Of a stretch of 5,282 nucleotides of DNA, positions 1 to 5,282 are shown in pieces (the first letter of the stretch is position 1; the number at the start of each line of letters is the position of its first letter). The translations under genes were made by a program, and so were the position numbers. Under the pieces are notes generated by a model that searched no databases, was not told the origin of the DNA, and saw only the letters and a list, made by a program, of their open reading frames with translations. Source of the DNA: Belnapia sp. (lineage in GTDB: Bacteria > Pseudomonadota > Alphaproteobacteria > Acetobacterales > Acetobacteraceae); contig JAQGIA010000512.1 in NCBI GenBank assembly GCA_028291445.1, positions 1-5,282 on the forward strand, given 5' to 3'.

Positions 1-1341
1 GGCTCAGGCGGCGTGCGCTGCGCACGCATAGCCGCCACCCATGGCGCCAGGGTCGCCATCGAAGAGGAGCGCTTCTGTGGCGGCACCTGCGTCAACGTCG
101 GCTGCGTGCCGAAGAAGATCATGGTCAATGCCGCCGAATACGGGATGTGGGCCCAGGACGCCGCCGCCTTCGGCTGGGAAGTGACCAAGGGCAGCTTCGA
201 CCTGGCCAAGCTGGCGGCACGGCGCGATGCAGAGGTCGCCCGCCTCAACGGCATCTAAGGCCGCCTGCTCGGCGGTGCCGGCGCCACCAGCTTCGATGCG
301 CGGGCCACCTTCGTCGATGCCCATACCCTCGACGTCGGCGGCAAGCGGATCACCGCGGAGAAGATCGTCATCGCCGTCGGCGGCCGCGCCATTCGCCCGG
401 ACCTGCCCGGCGCCGAGCTGGGCATGCTGTCGGACGACGTCTTCGCCCTGCAAGCGGTGCCGAAGCGGCTGCTGGTGGTCGGCGCCGGCTATATCGCGCT
501 GGAATTCGCCTGCGTCTTCCAGGCCCTGGGCGCCCAGGTCGATGTCGTCTTCCGCGGCGCCTTGCCGCTGCGCGGCTTCGATCAGGACATCCGCGAGGCC
601 CTGCCCGAAGCCCTCGAAGCCCAGGGCATCCGGCTGCATGGCGACCGCACGCCGGCCCGGCTGGACCGCCAGGGCGACCACCTGCGGCTCAGCATCCTGG
701 GTGGCGAGGCGATCGAGGCGGATGCCGTCCTGTTCGCCACCGGCCGGGTGCCCAATACCCATGGGCTGAACCTGGCCGCCGCCGGGGTCGAATGCACCGC
801 CAAGGGTGCCATCGAGGTCGATGCCGGCCACCGCACCACCGCGCCGCATATCTGGGCGATCGGCGACGTGACGGACCGGCTGAACCTCACCCCCATGGCG
901 ACCGCCGTCGGCCATGCCCTGGCCGATACGCTGTTCGGCAACCGGCCGCGCCAGGCGAGCTACGAGAATGTCCCGACCGCGGTCTTCACCTCGCCCCCCA
1001 TCGGCACGGTGGGGCTGACCGAGGCGGATGCCGCGGTGCTCGGCCCGGTCGATGTCTACGTCACCCGCTTCAACACCATGCGCCACGTCATGACCGGCCG
1101 CCCCGGCCGCAAGACGTTGATGAAGCTGGTGGTCTGCCAGCGGACCCGGAAGATCCTCGGCGCCCATATGCTGGGCGAGGATGCGGCGGAGATCATGCAG
1201 GGCATCGGCATCGCCGTCGTCATGGGCGCGACCAAGGAGGATTTCGACCGCACCATCGGCATCCACCCGACCGCGGCCGAGGAATTCGTCACGTTGCGGA
1301 CCCGTACACGGGAAGCGGGCCTCCGTGCCGCGGCGGAATAG
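1..1341 (+). pseudogene. gor: glutathione-disulfide reductase, 5'-partial, interrupted by in-frame TAA
   Basis: FAD-dependent cytosolic enzyme that reduces oxidised glutathione with NADPH. Reading frame 1 runs from the window edge. It opens with GSGGVRCARIAA, the second half of the FAD-binding Rossmann motif, so about 10-13 N-terminal residues are missing. The redox-active disulfide CVNVGC is encoded at 88-105, the NADPH fold GAGYIALEFA begins at 481, and arginines at 553 and 571 (FRGALPLRGFD) fit recognition of the NADPH 2'-phosphate. The FAD-contacting Asp of IGDVTDR is at 865, and the dimer-interface catalytic HPTAAEE motif is at 1264-1284. The C-terminus is at the TAG at 1339-1341. Total length fits the family (about 450-465 aa). 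The oddity is TAA at 256-258, within RLNGI-stop-GRLLGG, where family members commonly have Tyr. A single C/T-to-A change explains it, with no frameshift and no other damage visible. Read as written, the product would be an 85-codon fragment here with FAD and disulfide pieces only. Family identity is very sure; whether it is a real pseudogene or a base-call error is open. Confidence 0.9.
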
Positions 1342-1358
1342 CCGCCCCGCCGGGCGGC
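1341..1358 (+). terminator. GC hairpin after gor, possible terminator without U-tract
   Basis: GCCGCCC (1341-1347) and GGGCGGC (1352-1358) are perfect inverted repeats of 7 bp around a 4-base loop, starting on the last base of the gor stop codon. No T-run follows, so it is not a canonical intrinsic terminator. It could be a weak or Rho-assisted one, or an mRNA 3'-end stabiliser. In DNA this GC-rich a short GC hairpin can arise by chance, although its position right at the stop codon is suggestive. Confidence 0.35.
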
Positions 1359-1372
1359 CTGCAGCCGCTGGG

Positions 1373-1401
1373 TTCACCCGGCCGGCGGCTTGGTCTAGGC
1401 T
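1373..1401 (+). promoter_or_regulatory. candidate sigma70-type promoter for the DAHP synthase operon
   Basis: TTCACC (1373-1378, four of six matches to TTGACA) is followed after exactly 17 bases by TAGGCT (1396-1401, three of six matches to TATAAT). Transcription would start near 1408, giving a leader of about 20 bases before the ATG at 1429. It lies downstream of the post-gor hairpin and is the only reasonable -35/-10 pair I see in this short gap. Assigned by eye; not a strong consensus. Confidence 0.35.
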
Positions 1402-1411
1402 CGGCAATTCC

Positions 1412-1418
1412 AAGGGAG
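1412..1418 (+). promoter_or_regulatory. ribosome binding site deciding the DAHP synthase start
   Basis: AAGGGAG is a good Shine-Dalgarno match. Two in-frame ATGs follow, at 1420 and 1429. The first lies only one base after the purine tract, too close for initiation. The second is 10 bases away, which is workable. The start is therefore placed at 1429, giving a protein three residues shorter than the longest reading. Confidence 0.6.
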
Positions 1419-1428
1419 AATGCAGTCA

Positions 1429-2823
1429 ATGGTTGCGCGCGGCTTGAACCCGGGACACTGGCACCCCGGCAGCTGGCGGGACATGCCGATCCGGCAGGTG
1501 CCGGACTATCCCGATGCGGCGAAGCTGGCCGAGGTCGAGGCGCGCCTGGCGCGCTTCCCGCCGCTGGTCTTCGCCGGCGAGGCCCGCAGGTTGCAGGCGG
1601 CGCTGGCCCGGGCCGGGGACGGCCAGGGCTTCGTCCTGCAGGGCGGCGACTGCGCCGAAAGCTTCTCCGATTTCACCGCCAACATCATCCGCGACACCTT
1701 CCGGGTGCTGTTGCAGATGGCGGTGGTGCTGACCTTCGGCGGCGGCACGCCGGTGGTGAAGCTCGGCCGCATGGCCGGCCAATTCGCCAAGCCGCGCTCC
1801 TCGGACACCGAAACCATCGATGGTGTCAGCCTGCCGTCCTACCGCGGCGACATCATCAATGGGCCGGACTTCACCGCCGCCTCGCGCATCCCCGATCCGG
1901 CGCGGATGGAATTCGCCTATATGCAATCGGCTGGCACGCTGAACCTGCTGCGGGCCTTCGCGACGGGCGGCTATGCCGACCTGCACCAGGTCCATCGCTG
2001 GAACCTCGGCTTCGTCGAGCGCAGCCCGCTGGCATCCCGCTATCAGGACCTCGCCTCCCGCATCGACGAGACGCTGGGCTTCATGCAGGCCTGCGGCATG
2101 TCGGACAGCCCGCAGGTGCGCGAGACCGACTTCTATACGTCGCATGAAAGCCTGCTGCTGCCCTACGAGCAGGCATTGACCCGGGTGGATAGCACTACCG
2201 GCGACAGCTACGCCTGTTCCGCCCATTTCCTCTGGATCGGCGACCGCACCCGCCAGCCGGATGGCGCGCATGTCGAATTCCTGCGCGGCGTGAAGAACCC
2301 GATCGGCATGAAGGTCGGCCCGACCATGGCGGCCGACGAGCTGGTCCGGCTGACCGAAATCCTGAACCCCACCAACGAGAAGGGCCGGTTGACCCTGATC
2401 GCCCGCATGGGGGCCGACAAGCTGGAGGCGAAGCTGCCGCCGCTGCTGCGCGCGGTGAAGCGGGCCGGGCGCAACGTGGTCTGGCTCTCGGACCCGATGC
2501 ACGGCAACACCACCACCGTGGGCGGCTACAAGACCCGGCCCTTCGATGCCGTGCTCACCGAGGTCCGCCGCTTCTTCGATGCCCATGCCGCCGAGGGCAC
2601 CCAGCCCGGCGGCGTCCATGTCGAGATGACCGGGCAGGAGGTGACCGAATGCCTCGGCGGCGCGCATCGCCTGTCCGAGGCCGATCTGGCGCTGCGCTAC
2701 CAGACCTTCTGCGACCCCCGGCTGAATGCCGAGCAGTCGCTGGAACTGGCCTTCCTGATCGCCGCCGAGCTCAAGTCGCGGCGGGCGCCGAGTTCGGCGC
2801 TGCCGGCCCAGGCGGCGCAGTAG
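1429..2823 (+). CDS. aroG: class II 3-deoxy-7-phosphoheptulonate (DAHP) synthase
   Basis: Cytosolic enzyme condensing phosphoenolpyruvate with erythrose 4-phosphate to DAHP, the first committed step of the shikimate pathway. The 464-aa product is full length for the class II family, to which M. tuberculosis AroG belongs (symbol given by that usage). The N-terminus [19 protein letters not shown] is typical. GGDCAESF carries Cys75. The PEP/phosphate-binding residues are Arg123 in KPRSS, Arg273 and Arg275 in WIGDRTRQ, and Lys295 in the segment starting KNPIGMK at 289. His358 in DPMHGNT, Glu399 in HVEMTGQEV and Asp429 in CDPRLN, together with Cys75, match the family's metal ligands. All are present, so an active enzyme is expected. 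Family knowledge: class II enzymes can be feedback regulated by aromatic amino acids through added N-terminal or inserted elements; the short N-terminus here argues against an extra regulatory extension. It is the first gene of a probable operon, with the next gene starting one base after its TAG stop. An upstream ATG at 1420 is less likely. Confidence 0.96.
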   Translation: MVARGLNPGHWHPGSWRDMPIRQVPDYPDAAKLAEVEARLARFPPLVFAGEARRLQAALARAGDGQGFVLQGGDCAESFSDFTANIIRDTFRVLLQMAVVLTFGGGTPVVKLGRMAGQFAKPRSSDTETIDGVSLPSYRGDIINGPDFTAASRIPDPARMEFAYMQSAGTLNLLRAFATGGYADLHQVHRWNLGFVERSPLASRYQDLASRIDETLGFMQACGMSDSPQVRETDFYTSHESLLLPYEQALTRVDSTTGDSYACSAHFLWIGDRTRQPDGAHVEFLRGVKNPIGMKVGPTMAADELVRLTEILNPTNEKGRLTLIARMGADKLEAKLPPLLRAVKRAGRNVVWLSDPMHGNTTTVGGYKTRPFDAVLTEVRRFFDAHAAEGTQPGGVHVEMTGQEVTECLGGAHRLSEADLALRYQTFCDPRLNAEQSLELAFLIAAELKSRRAPSSALPAQAAQ

Positions 2824-2824
2824 G

Positions 2825-4033
2825 ATGGACGCGTTGCCGCCAGCCGGGGAGCCGTTGGTCGGGGAGCCGCCAGCCGGGGACCCGGATCTGGCGATCTCCC
2901 GCCGCACCGATGTCTATTTCAATCGCACGAAGCAGATCGTCCAGCGCTTCGGCGATTGCCACGTCACCTATGCGGTCTTCCTGCGCCGGCCGGTGGTCAG
3001 CGCGCCGCGGCTGATGCTGGAGTGGCTCGCCGGCGTGGCGCGCGACCGGGGGACCGCCTTCGAGATCGAGGTGATGCACCCGGAGGGCACCTGGGTCGGC
3101 GCGGGCGATCCCATCCTGTACCTCTCCGGCTCCTTCGCCCAGCTCGCCGATCTGGAGACGCTCTATCTCCAGCGGCTCGGTCCGCCCTGCGTCGCCGCGC
3201 ACAACGCCTACCAGATGTGCCTGGAATTGCCCGCGGTGTCCTTCCTGGCGATGGATGCCCGGCACTGCGCCGGGGCCGAGATGGCCGATATGATGGCCTA
3301 TGCCGCCAGCGTCGGCAGCGCCGCGGCGCAGCGCGAGGGTGCCCGCGGCTTCGTCGGCAATGCGACGGATGCGACCGCGCATTGGTTCGGCGCCCCGCGA
3401 GGCTTCGGTACCATGCCGCATGCCCTGATCGGCTATGCCGGCAGCACGGTGCGCGGCGCCGAGATGTTCCACGAGGCCTATCCGGAGGAGAATCTCACCG
3501 TCCTGGTCGATTACTTCGGCCGGGAAGTCTCGGATGGCCTAGCGGTCTGCCGCCGCTTCCCCGAAATCGCCGCGGCCGGCCGGATGGCGGTGCGGCTCGA
3601 TACCCATGGCGGGCGCTTCCTCGAAGGGCTGGACCCGGCGGAAAGCTATGCCGTGCTGGAGCGTCATTCGCCGGGCGCCATCCGTCGCTACCGCTCGGAG
3701 ACCGAGCTGCGCCACCTGGTCGGCACCGGCGTCTCCGCCGCCGCGGTCTGGAAGATGCGGGAGGCGTTGGATGGCGCCGGCTTCCCCAAGGTCCGCATCG
3801 TCGCCTCCTCCGGCTTCGGGGTGCAGAAATGCCGGGTCATGGCCGAGGCCAAGGCGCCGATCGACGTGGTCGGCACCGGCAGCTTCATCCCGGACAAGTG
3901 GTCGGAAACCTATGCGACCGCCGATATCGTCGCTTATGACGGCGTGCCGCGGGTGAAACTGGGCCGCGAATTCCTGCTGCGCCGCAATGGCGAGCGCAAG
4001 CGCAACGGAGCACCGGCCGCTTCGGTGGAATAG
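2825..4033 (+). CDS. pncB: nicotinate phosphoribosyltransferase-like (type II PRTase fold) enzyme
   Basis: Predicted to join nicotinate and PRPP, normally with ATP hydrolysis, to form nicotinate mononucleotide in the Preiss-Handler NAD salvage route; cytosolic. The 402-aa product shows the family N-terminal motif TDVYFNRT (28-35), GTMPHALI (195-202) with His199 at the place of the phosphorylated catalytic histidine, ASSGF (327-331) and VGTGSF (349-354), a phosphate-binding loop of the fold. It resembles the shorter, archaeal-type form more than the E. coli type. I see no C-terminal CxxC zinc knuckle such as occurs in some archaeal members. ATG starts one base after the DAHP synthase TAG (TAGGATG), with no strong separate Shine-Dalgarno, which points to termination-reinitiation coupling. 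The first 22 residues are a Pro/Gly/Glu stretch built on a DNA repeat, and conserved sequence starts only near residue 23, so the true start could differ. Substrate nicotinate is inferred from the family; a related phosphoribosyltransferase specificity is possible. Confidence 0.88.
   Translation: MDALPPAGEPLVGEPPAGDPDLAISRRTDVYFNRTKQIVQRFGDCHVTYAVFLRRPVVSAPRLMLEWLAGVARDRGTAFEIEVMHPEGTWVGAGDPILYLSGSFAQLADLETLYLQRLGPPCVAAHNAYQMCLELPAVSFLAMDARHCAGAEMADMMAYAASVGSAAAQREGARGFVGNATDATAHWFGAPRGFGTMPHALIGYAGSTVRGAEMFHEAYPEENLTVLVDYFGREVSDGLAVCRRFPEIAAAGRMAVRLDTHGGRFLEGLDPAESYAVLERHSPGAIRRYRSETELRHLVGTGVSAAAVWKMREALDGAGFPKVRIVASSGFGVQKCRVMAEAKAPIDVVGTGSFIPDKWSETYATADIVAYDGVPRVKLGREFLLRRNGERKRNGAPAASVE
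2836..2880 (+). repeat. 15-bp exact direct repeat with 30-bp period in the N-terminus of the phosphoribosyltransferase
   Basis: GCCGCCAGCCGGGGA occurs at 2836-2850 and again at 2866-2880, 30 bases apart, that is ten codons in the same frame. It encodes PPAGEPLVGE followed by PPAGDP. It lies in the non-conserved leader of the protein, where a ten-codon gain or loss would be tolerated. A shorter GGGGAGCCG echo between the copies (2846-2854 and 2861-2869) shows the stretch is locally repetitive. Confidence 0.85.
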
Positions 4034-4049
4034 CCTGGTCTAAATCTCC

Positions 4050-4104
4050 GGTTCCCAGGGACCCTGCGGCCTTTGGTGGGGCGGTCCGAAGGGGCAGGGC
4101 CCCT
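4050..4104. terminator. cluster of small inverted repeats between convergent genes, possible bidirectional terminator
   Basis: The 84-base gap between the phosphoribosyltransferase and methyltransferase stop codons contains three candidate stems. GGTTCCC (4050-4056) pairs with GGGACC (4058-4063) with one bulged T. GGACC (4059-4063) pairs with GGTCC (4083-4087). AGGGGC (4090-4095) pairs with GCCCCT (4099-4104) over a 3-base loop. None is followed by a clear T-run on either strand. Position between two converging genes makes a terminator role plausible, but the individual stems are short and GC-rich. Confidence 0.3.
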
Positions 4105-4117
4105 GCATCCTTATGGT

Positions 4118-4873
4118 TCAGCTCGCGGCTTCACCCGGCCGCGGCTTTTCCAGCACGCAGAAGGACTGGCCCAGCATGTGCAGCCCGACCTGCACCTTCT
4201 CGGTCGCCGTCGCCTCGGTCACCTTGATCGCGGGCAGGTCGCCCCGCTTGAAGGCGATCACCTTGAAGCCGAGCCGCCTGGCCCAGATCCGCAGATCGGC
4301 CGCATGCATGAAGACGTTGATATGGCCGAGGAAGCTGCGCTTCCGCACCCAGTCGACATTCCCCTCGAAGACGCCCCACAGCCCCTCGACCGCGAATTCG
4401 AAAAAAGAGAAGATCACCCGGCCACCGGGTTTCAAGACCCGATGGGTCTGTTCGAGGTAGGCGTAGGATTCCTCGTGCAGCAGATGGGTGAAGACCGAGA
4501 AATAGGTGACGAAATCGGCCGAGGCATCCGGCGCCGGGATGCTGTTGCCGGCAATCAGCTCAAGCTTGAAATCGGGCCGGGCCGCCTTGCGCCGGTTATA
4601 GTCCAGCAGTTCGGGCACCACATCGAGGCCGAGGTAGCTTAGCTTCGGGTAGCGGGTAAGCTGGCTGGTCAGCCGCCCGGAGCCGCAGCCCACGTCGATG
4701 ACGCTGCTGGTCGGCTTCAGGCCGAATTGCCGCAGGATGCTATGTTCCAGCACGCCGAAATGCTCGAAGTCGCCACCGACCGAACGGGCGACCGCCTCAT
4801 CCTCGGGAAAGGCGGCGAGATAGGCCCGCACCATCGCCGCATAGCTTTGGACATACTGGAATTGGGTGCTCAT
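4118..4873 (-). CDS. class I SAM-dependent methyltransferase, substrate unknown
   Basis: A 251-aa Rossmann-fold methyltransferase. About 55 N-terminal residues form a helical cap. Then comes motif I, VIDVGCGSG (58-66), which binds S-adenosylmethionine. Asp84 in YLGLDVV is the acidic residue expected to contact the ribose hydroxyls. GNSIPAPDASADFVTYFSVFTHL (motif II/III region, 109-131) and LKPGGRVIF (147-155) complete the family pattern. No signal peptide or membrane segment is seen, so it is cytosolic. The ATG at 4873 was chosen because a GGAG (bases 4879-4882 on the plus strand) lies five bases upstream. The open frame continues further upstream to 5131, but that extension reads as low-complexity non-coding sequence and lacks similarity to a methyltransferase N-terminus. 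The stop is TGA. It is transcribed alone, converging on the phosphoribosyltransferase, and no neighbour suggests a substrate. Small-molecule or sugar/lipid methylation would be guesses. Confidence 0.9.
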   Translation of the reverse strand: MSTQFQYVQSYAAMVRAYLAAFPEDEAVARSVGGDFEHFGVLEHSILRQFGLKPTSSVIDVGCGSGRLTSQLTRYPKLSYLGLDVVPELLDYNRRKAARPDFKLELIAGNSIPAPDASADFVTYFSVFTHLLHEESYAYLEQTHRVLKPGGRVIFSFFEFAVEGLWGVFEGNVDWVRKRSFLGHINVFMHAADLRIWARRLGFKVIAFKRGDLPAIKVTEATATEKVQVGLHMLGQSFCVLEKPRPGEAAS

Positions 4874-4897
4874 GCGCGCTCCGGCCAATCGGGCGGG

Positions 4898-4925
4898 TAG
4901 GTCTGGCAGGTCGTCGGGCGACCTA
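4898..4925. repeat. overlapping inverted repeats in the methyltransferase 5' leader
   Basis: AGGTCG (4908-4913) and CGACCT (4919-4924) form a 6-bp stem around a 5-base loop. TAGGTC (4898-4903) is also complementary to GACCTA (4920-4925), so the two upstream arms compete for the same partner. AGGTC is thus present as a direct repeat nine bases apart plus an inverted copy. The element sits 25-52 bases before the methyltransferase ATG. It may be an operator or a leader structure, or chance. Confidence 0.4.
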
Positions 4926-5021
4926 TCTCGTCCGGCTGCTATCATGGGGCGTGCCGCAGCGTCCAGACATGGCCAAATGGTTGTGCTCCGCGGCCCGCCG
5001 GCTGGGTGAAGCGCCGCCGCG

Positions 5022-5049
5022 TTGACCCTGGCGGACCGGGACGCATACA
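5022..5049 (+). promoter_or_regulatory. candidate promoter for the right-edge gene
   Basis: TTGACC (5022-5027, five of six matches to TTGACA) is followed after 16 bases by CATACA (5044-5049, three of six matches to TATAAT). Transcription would start about 5056, leaving roughly 90 bases of leader before the GTG at 5146. The -35 is good and the -10 poor; assigned by eye. Confidence 0.3.
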
Positions 5050-5072
5050 AGCAGCCCAAGCTTGCCGGGCCA

Positions 5073-5093
5073 GCAGCCGGCACTATCGGCTGC
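5073..5093 (+). other. 7-bp hairpin in the leader of the right-edge gene
   Basis: GCAGCCG (5073-5079) and CGGCTGC (5087-5093) are perfect inverted repeats around a 7-base loop GCACTAT. The hairpin falls after the proposed transcription start and ends one base before the ATG at 5095, so it would cover any ribosome site for that ATG. This favours initiation at the later GTG. No T-run follows, so it is not a normal terminator. Confidence 0.4.
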
Positions 5094-5145
5094 CATGCCC
5101 AGCCAGGGCCTGTCCGACCATCATCCGCCATACGGGGCTGCCATC

Positions 5146-5282
5146 GTGAGCGACGACGAGGATCCGATCTTCCAGCCCAACCCCTTCATCCAGGCCGGGC
5201 TCGCGGTGCGCCTCATGGATCTCTCGGGCGCCAACGGGTCCGAGCCGGTGGAGACCGTGACCGGCTTCCGGACCCTGGAACA
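5146..5282 (+). CDS. unrecognised protein, 3'-partial (N-terminal 45 codons)
   Basis: The frame from GTG at 5146 reads SDDEDPIFQPNPFIQAGLA after the initiator, then VRLMDLSGANGSEPVETV and TGFRTLE, and runs off the window still open. The acidic start, normal residue balance and lack of stops look like a genuine cytosolic protein; no signal peptide or membrane segment is evident. GTG is preferred because ACGGGG (5132-5137) lies eight bases upstream as a weak ribosome site. An in-frame ATG at 5095 would add 17 residues but has no Shine-Dalgarno and abuts a hairpin. The frame is closed upstream by TGA at 5023-5025. I do not recognise the family. It is divergent from the methyltransferase. Confidence 0.55.
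   Translation, partial: MSDDEDPIFQPNPFIQAGLAVRLMDLSGANGSEPVETVTGFRTLE

Larger units (their letters stand above)
4874..5145. other. divergent intergenic region
   Basis: These 272 bases separate the minus-strand methyltransferase from the plus-strand gene at the right edge and should hold promoters for both. I see a paired set of short inverted/direct repeats in the methyltransferase leader, a TTGACC-based promoter candidate for the plus strand, and a 7-bp hairpin downstream of it. I could not pick out a convincing -35/-10 pair for the methyltransferase, and found no RNA gene or extra coding region. Confidence 0.6.

Noticed and set aside
256..258. Selenocysteine or other recoding at the gor stop
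   Set aside because: The codon is TAA, not TGA. The family has Tyr here rather than Cys, and I see no downstream recoding structure.
1373..1391. Similarity of TTCACCCGGCC plus GCGGCTT here to 4130-4147
   Set aside because: The match is imperfect and short. One copy is inside the methyltransferase coding region, so it is most likely chance in GC-rich DNA.
4..1413. Long minus-strand open frame opposite gor
   Set aside because: Antisense shadow typical of GC-rich coding DNA: Gly/Asp/Arg-rich composition, no family motifs, and it lies opposite a clearly recognised reductase.
147..2147. 666-codon plus-strand open frame spanning gor and the DAHP synthase
   Set aside because: Arg/Pro/Gly-rich off-frame translation crossing two real genes and their intergenic gap; a GC-content artefact.
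1426..2907. Long minus-strand open frame opposite the DAHP synthase
   Set aside because: Low-complexity Gly/His/Arg-rich translation with no recognisable domain, fully opposite a motif-complete enzyme.
4041..4046. TAAATC as a -10 element after the phosphoribosyltransferase
   Set aside because: No downstream plus-strand gene follows before the convergent methyltransferase, and no matching -35 was found.
4874..5131. N-terminal extension of the methyltransferase to an upstream ATG at 5131
   Set aside because: The added 86 residues have non-coding-like composition and no similarity to methyltransferases, and a good GGAG precedes the ATG at 4873.

Overview
The window is GC-rich, compact bacterial chromosomal DNA. 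Base composition, the class II (plant/actinobacterial-type) DAHP synthase, the alphaproteobacterial style of the glutathione reductase and promoter-like elements of the TTCACC/TAGGCT kind suggest an alphaproteobacterium, perhaps Rhodospirillales/Acetobacteraceae. The lineage is inference. I see no rRNA, tRNA, IS element, integrase or CRISPR array.

Layout: (1) 1-1341, plus strand: glutathione-disulfide reductase (gor), missing about a dozen N-terminal codons at the window edge and broken by a single in-frame TAA at 256-258. The same frame continues as good reductase sequence for another 360 codons. (2) 1342-1428: short intergenic with a 7-bp GC hairpin and a candidate promoter. (3) 1429-2823, plus: class II 3-deoxy-7-phosphoheptulonate synthase, the entry enzyme of the shikimate pathway. 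(4) 2825-4033, plus: nicotinate phosphoribosyltransferase-like enzyme of NAD salvage, starting one base after the synthase stop, so almost certainly co-transcribed and probably translationally coupled. (5) 4034-4117: convergent intergenic with several small inverted repeats. (6) 4873-4118, minus: class I SAM-dependent methyltransferase of unknown substrate. (7) 4874-5145: 272-base divergent intergenic with small inverted repeats and one promoter-like element. (8) 5146 to the right edge, plus: start of an unrecognised protein.

The two-gene unit makes DAHP (aromatic amino acid precursor) and nicotinate mononucleotide (NAD precursor). The reductase would use NADPH to keep glutathione reduced. 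No functional link between the methyltransferase and the rest is visible. The most notable observation is the lone nonsense codon in gor: either a sequencing error or a very recent loss of a normally important enzyme. I did not find a convincing new biological system here; the other observations are modest.
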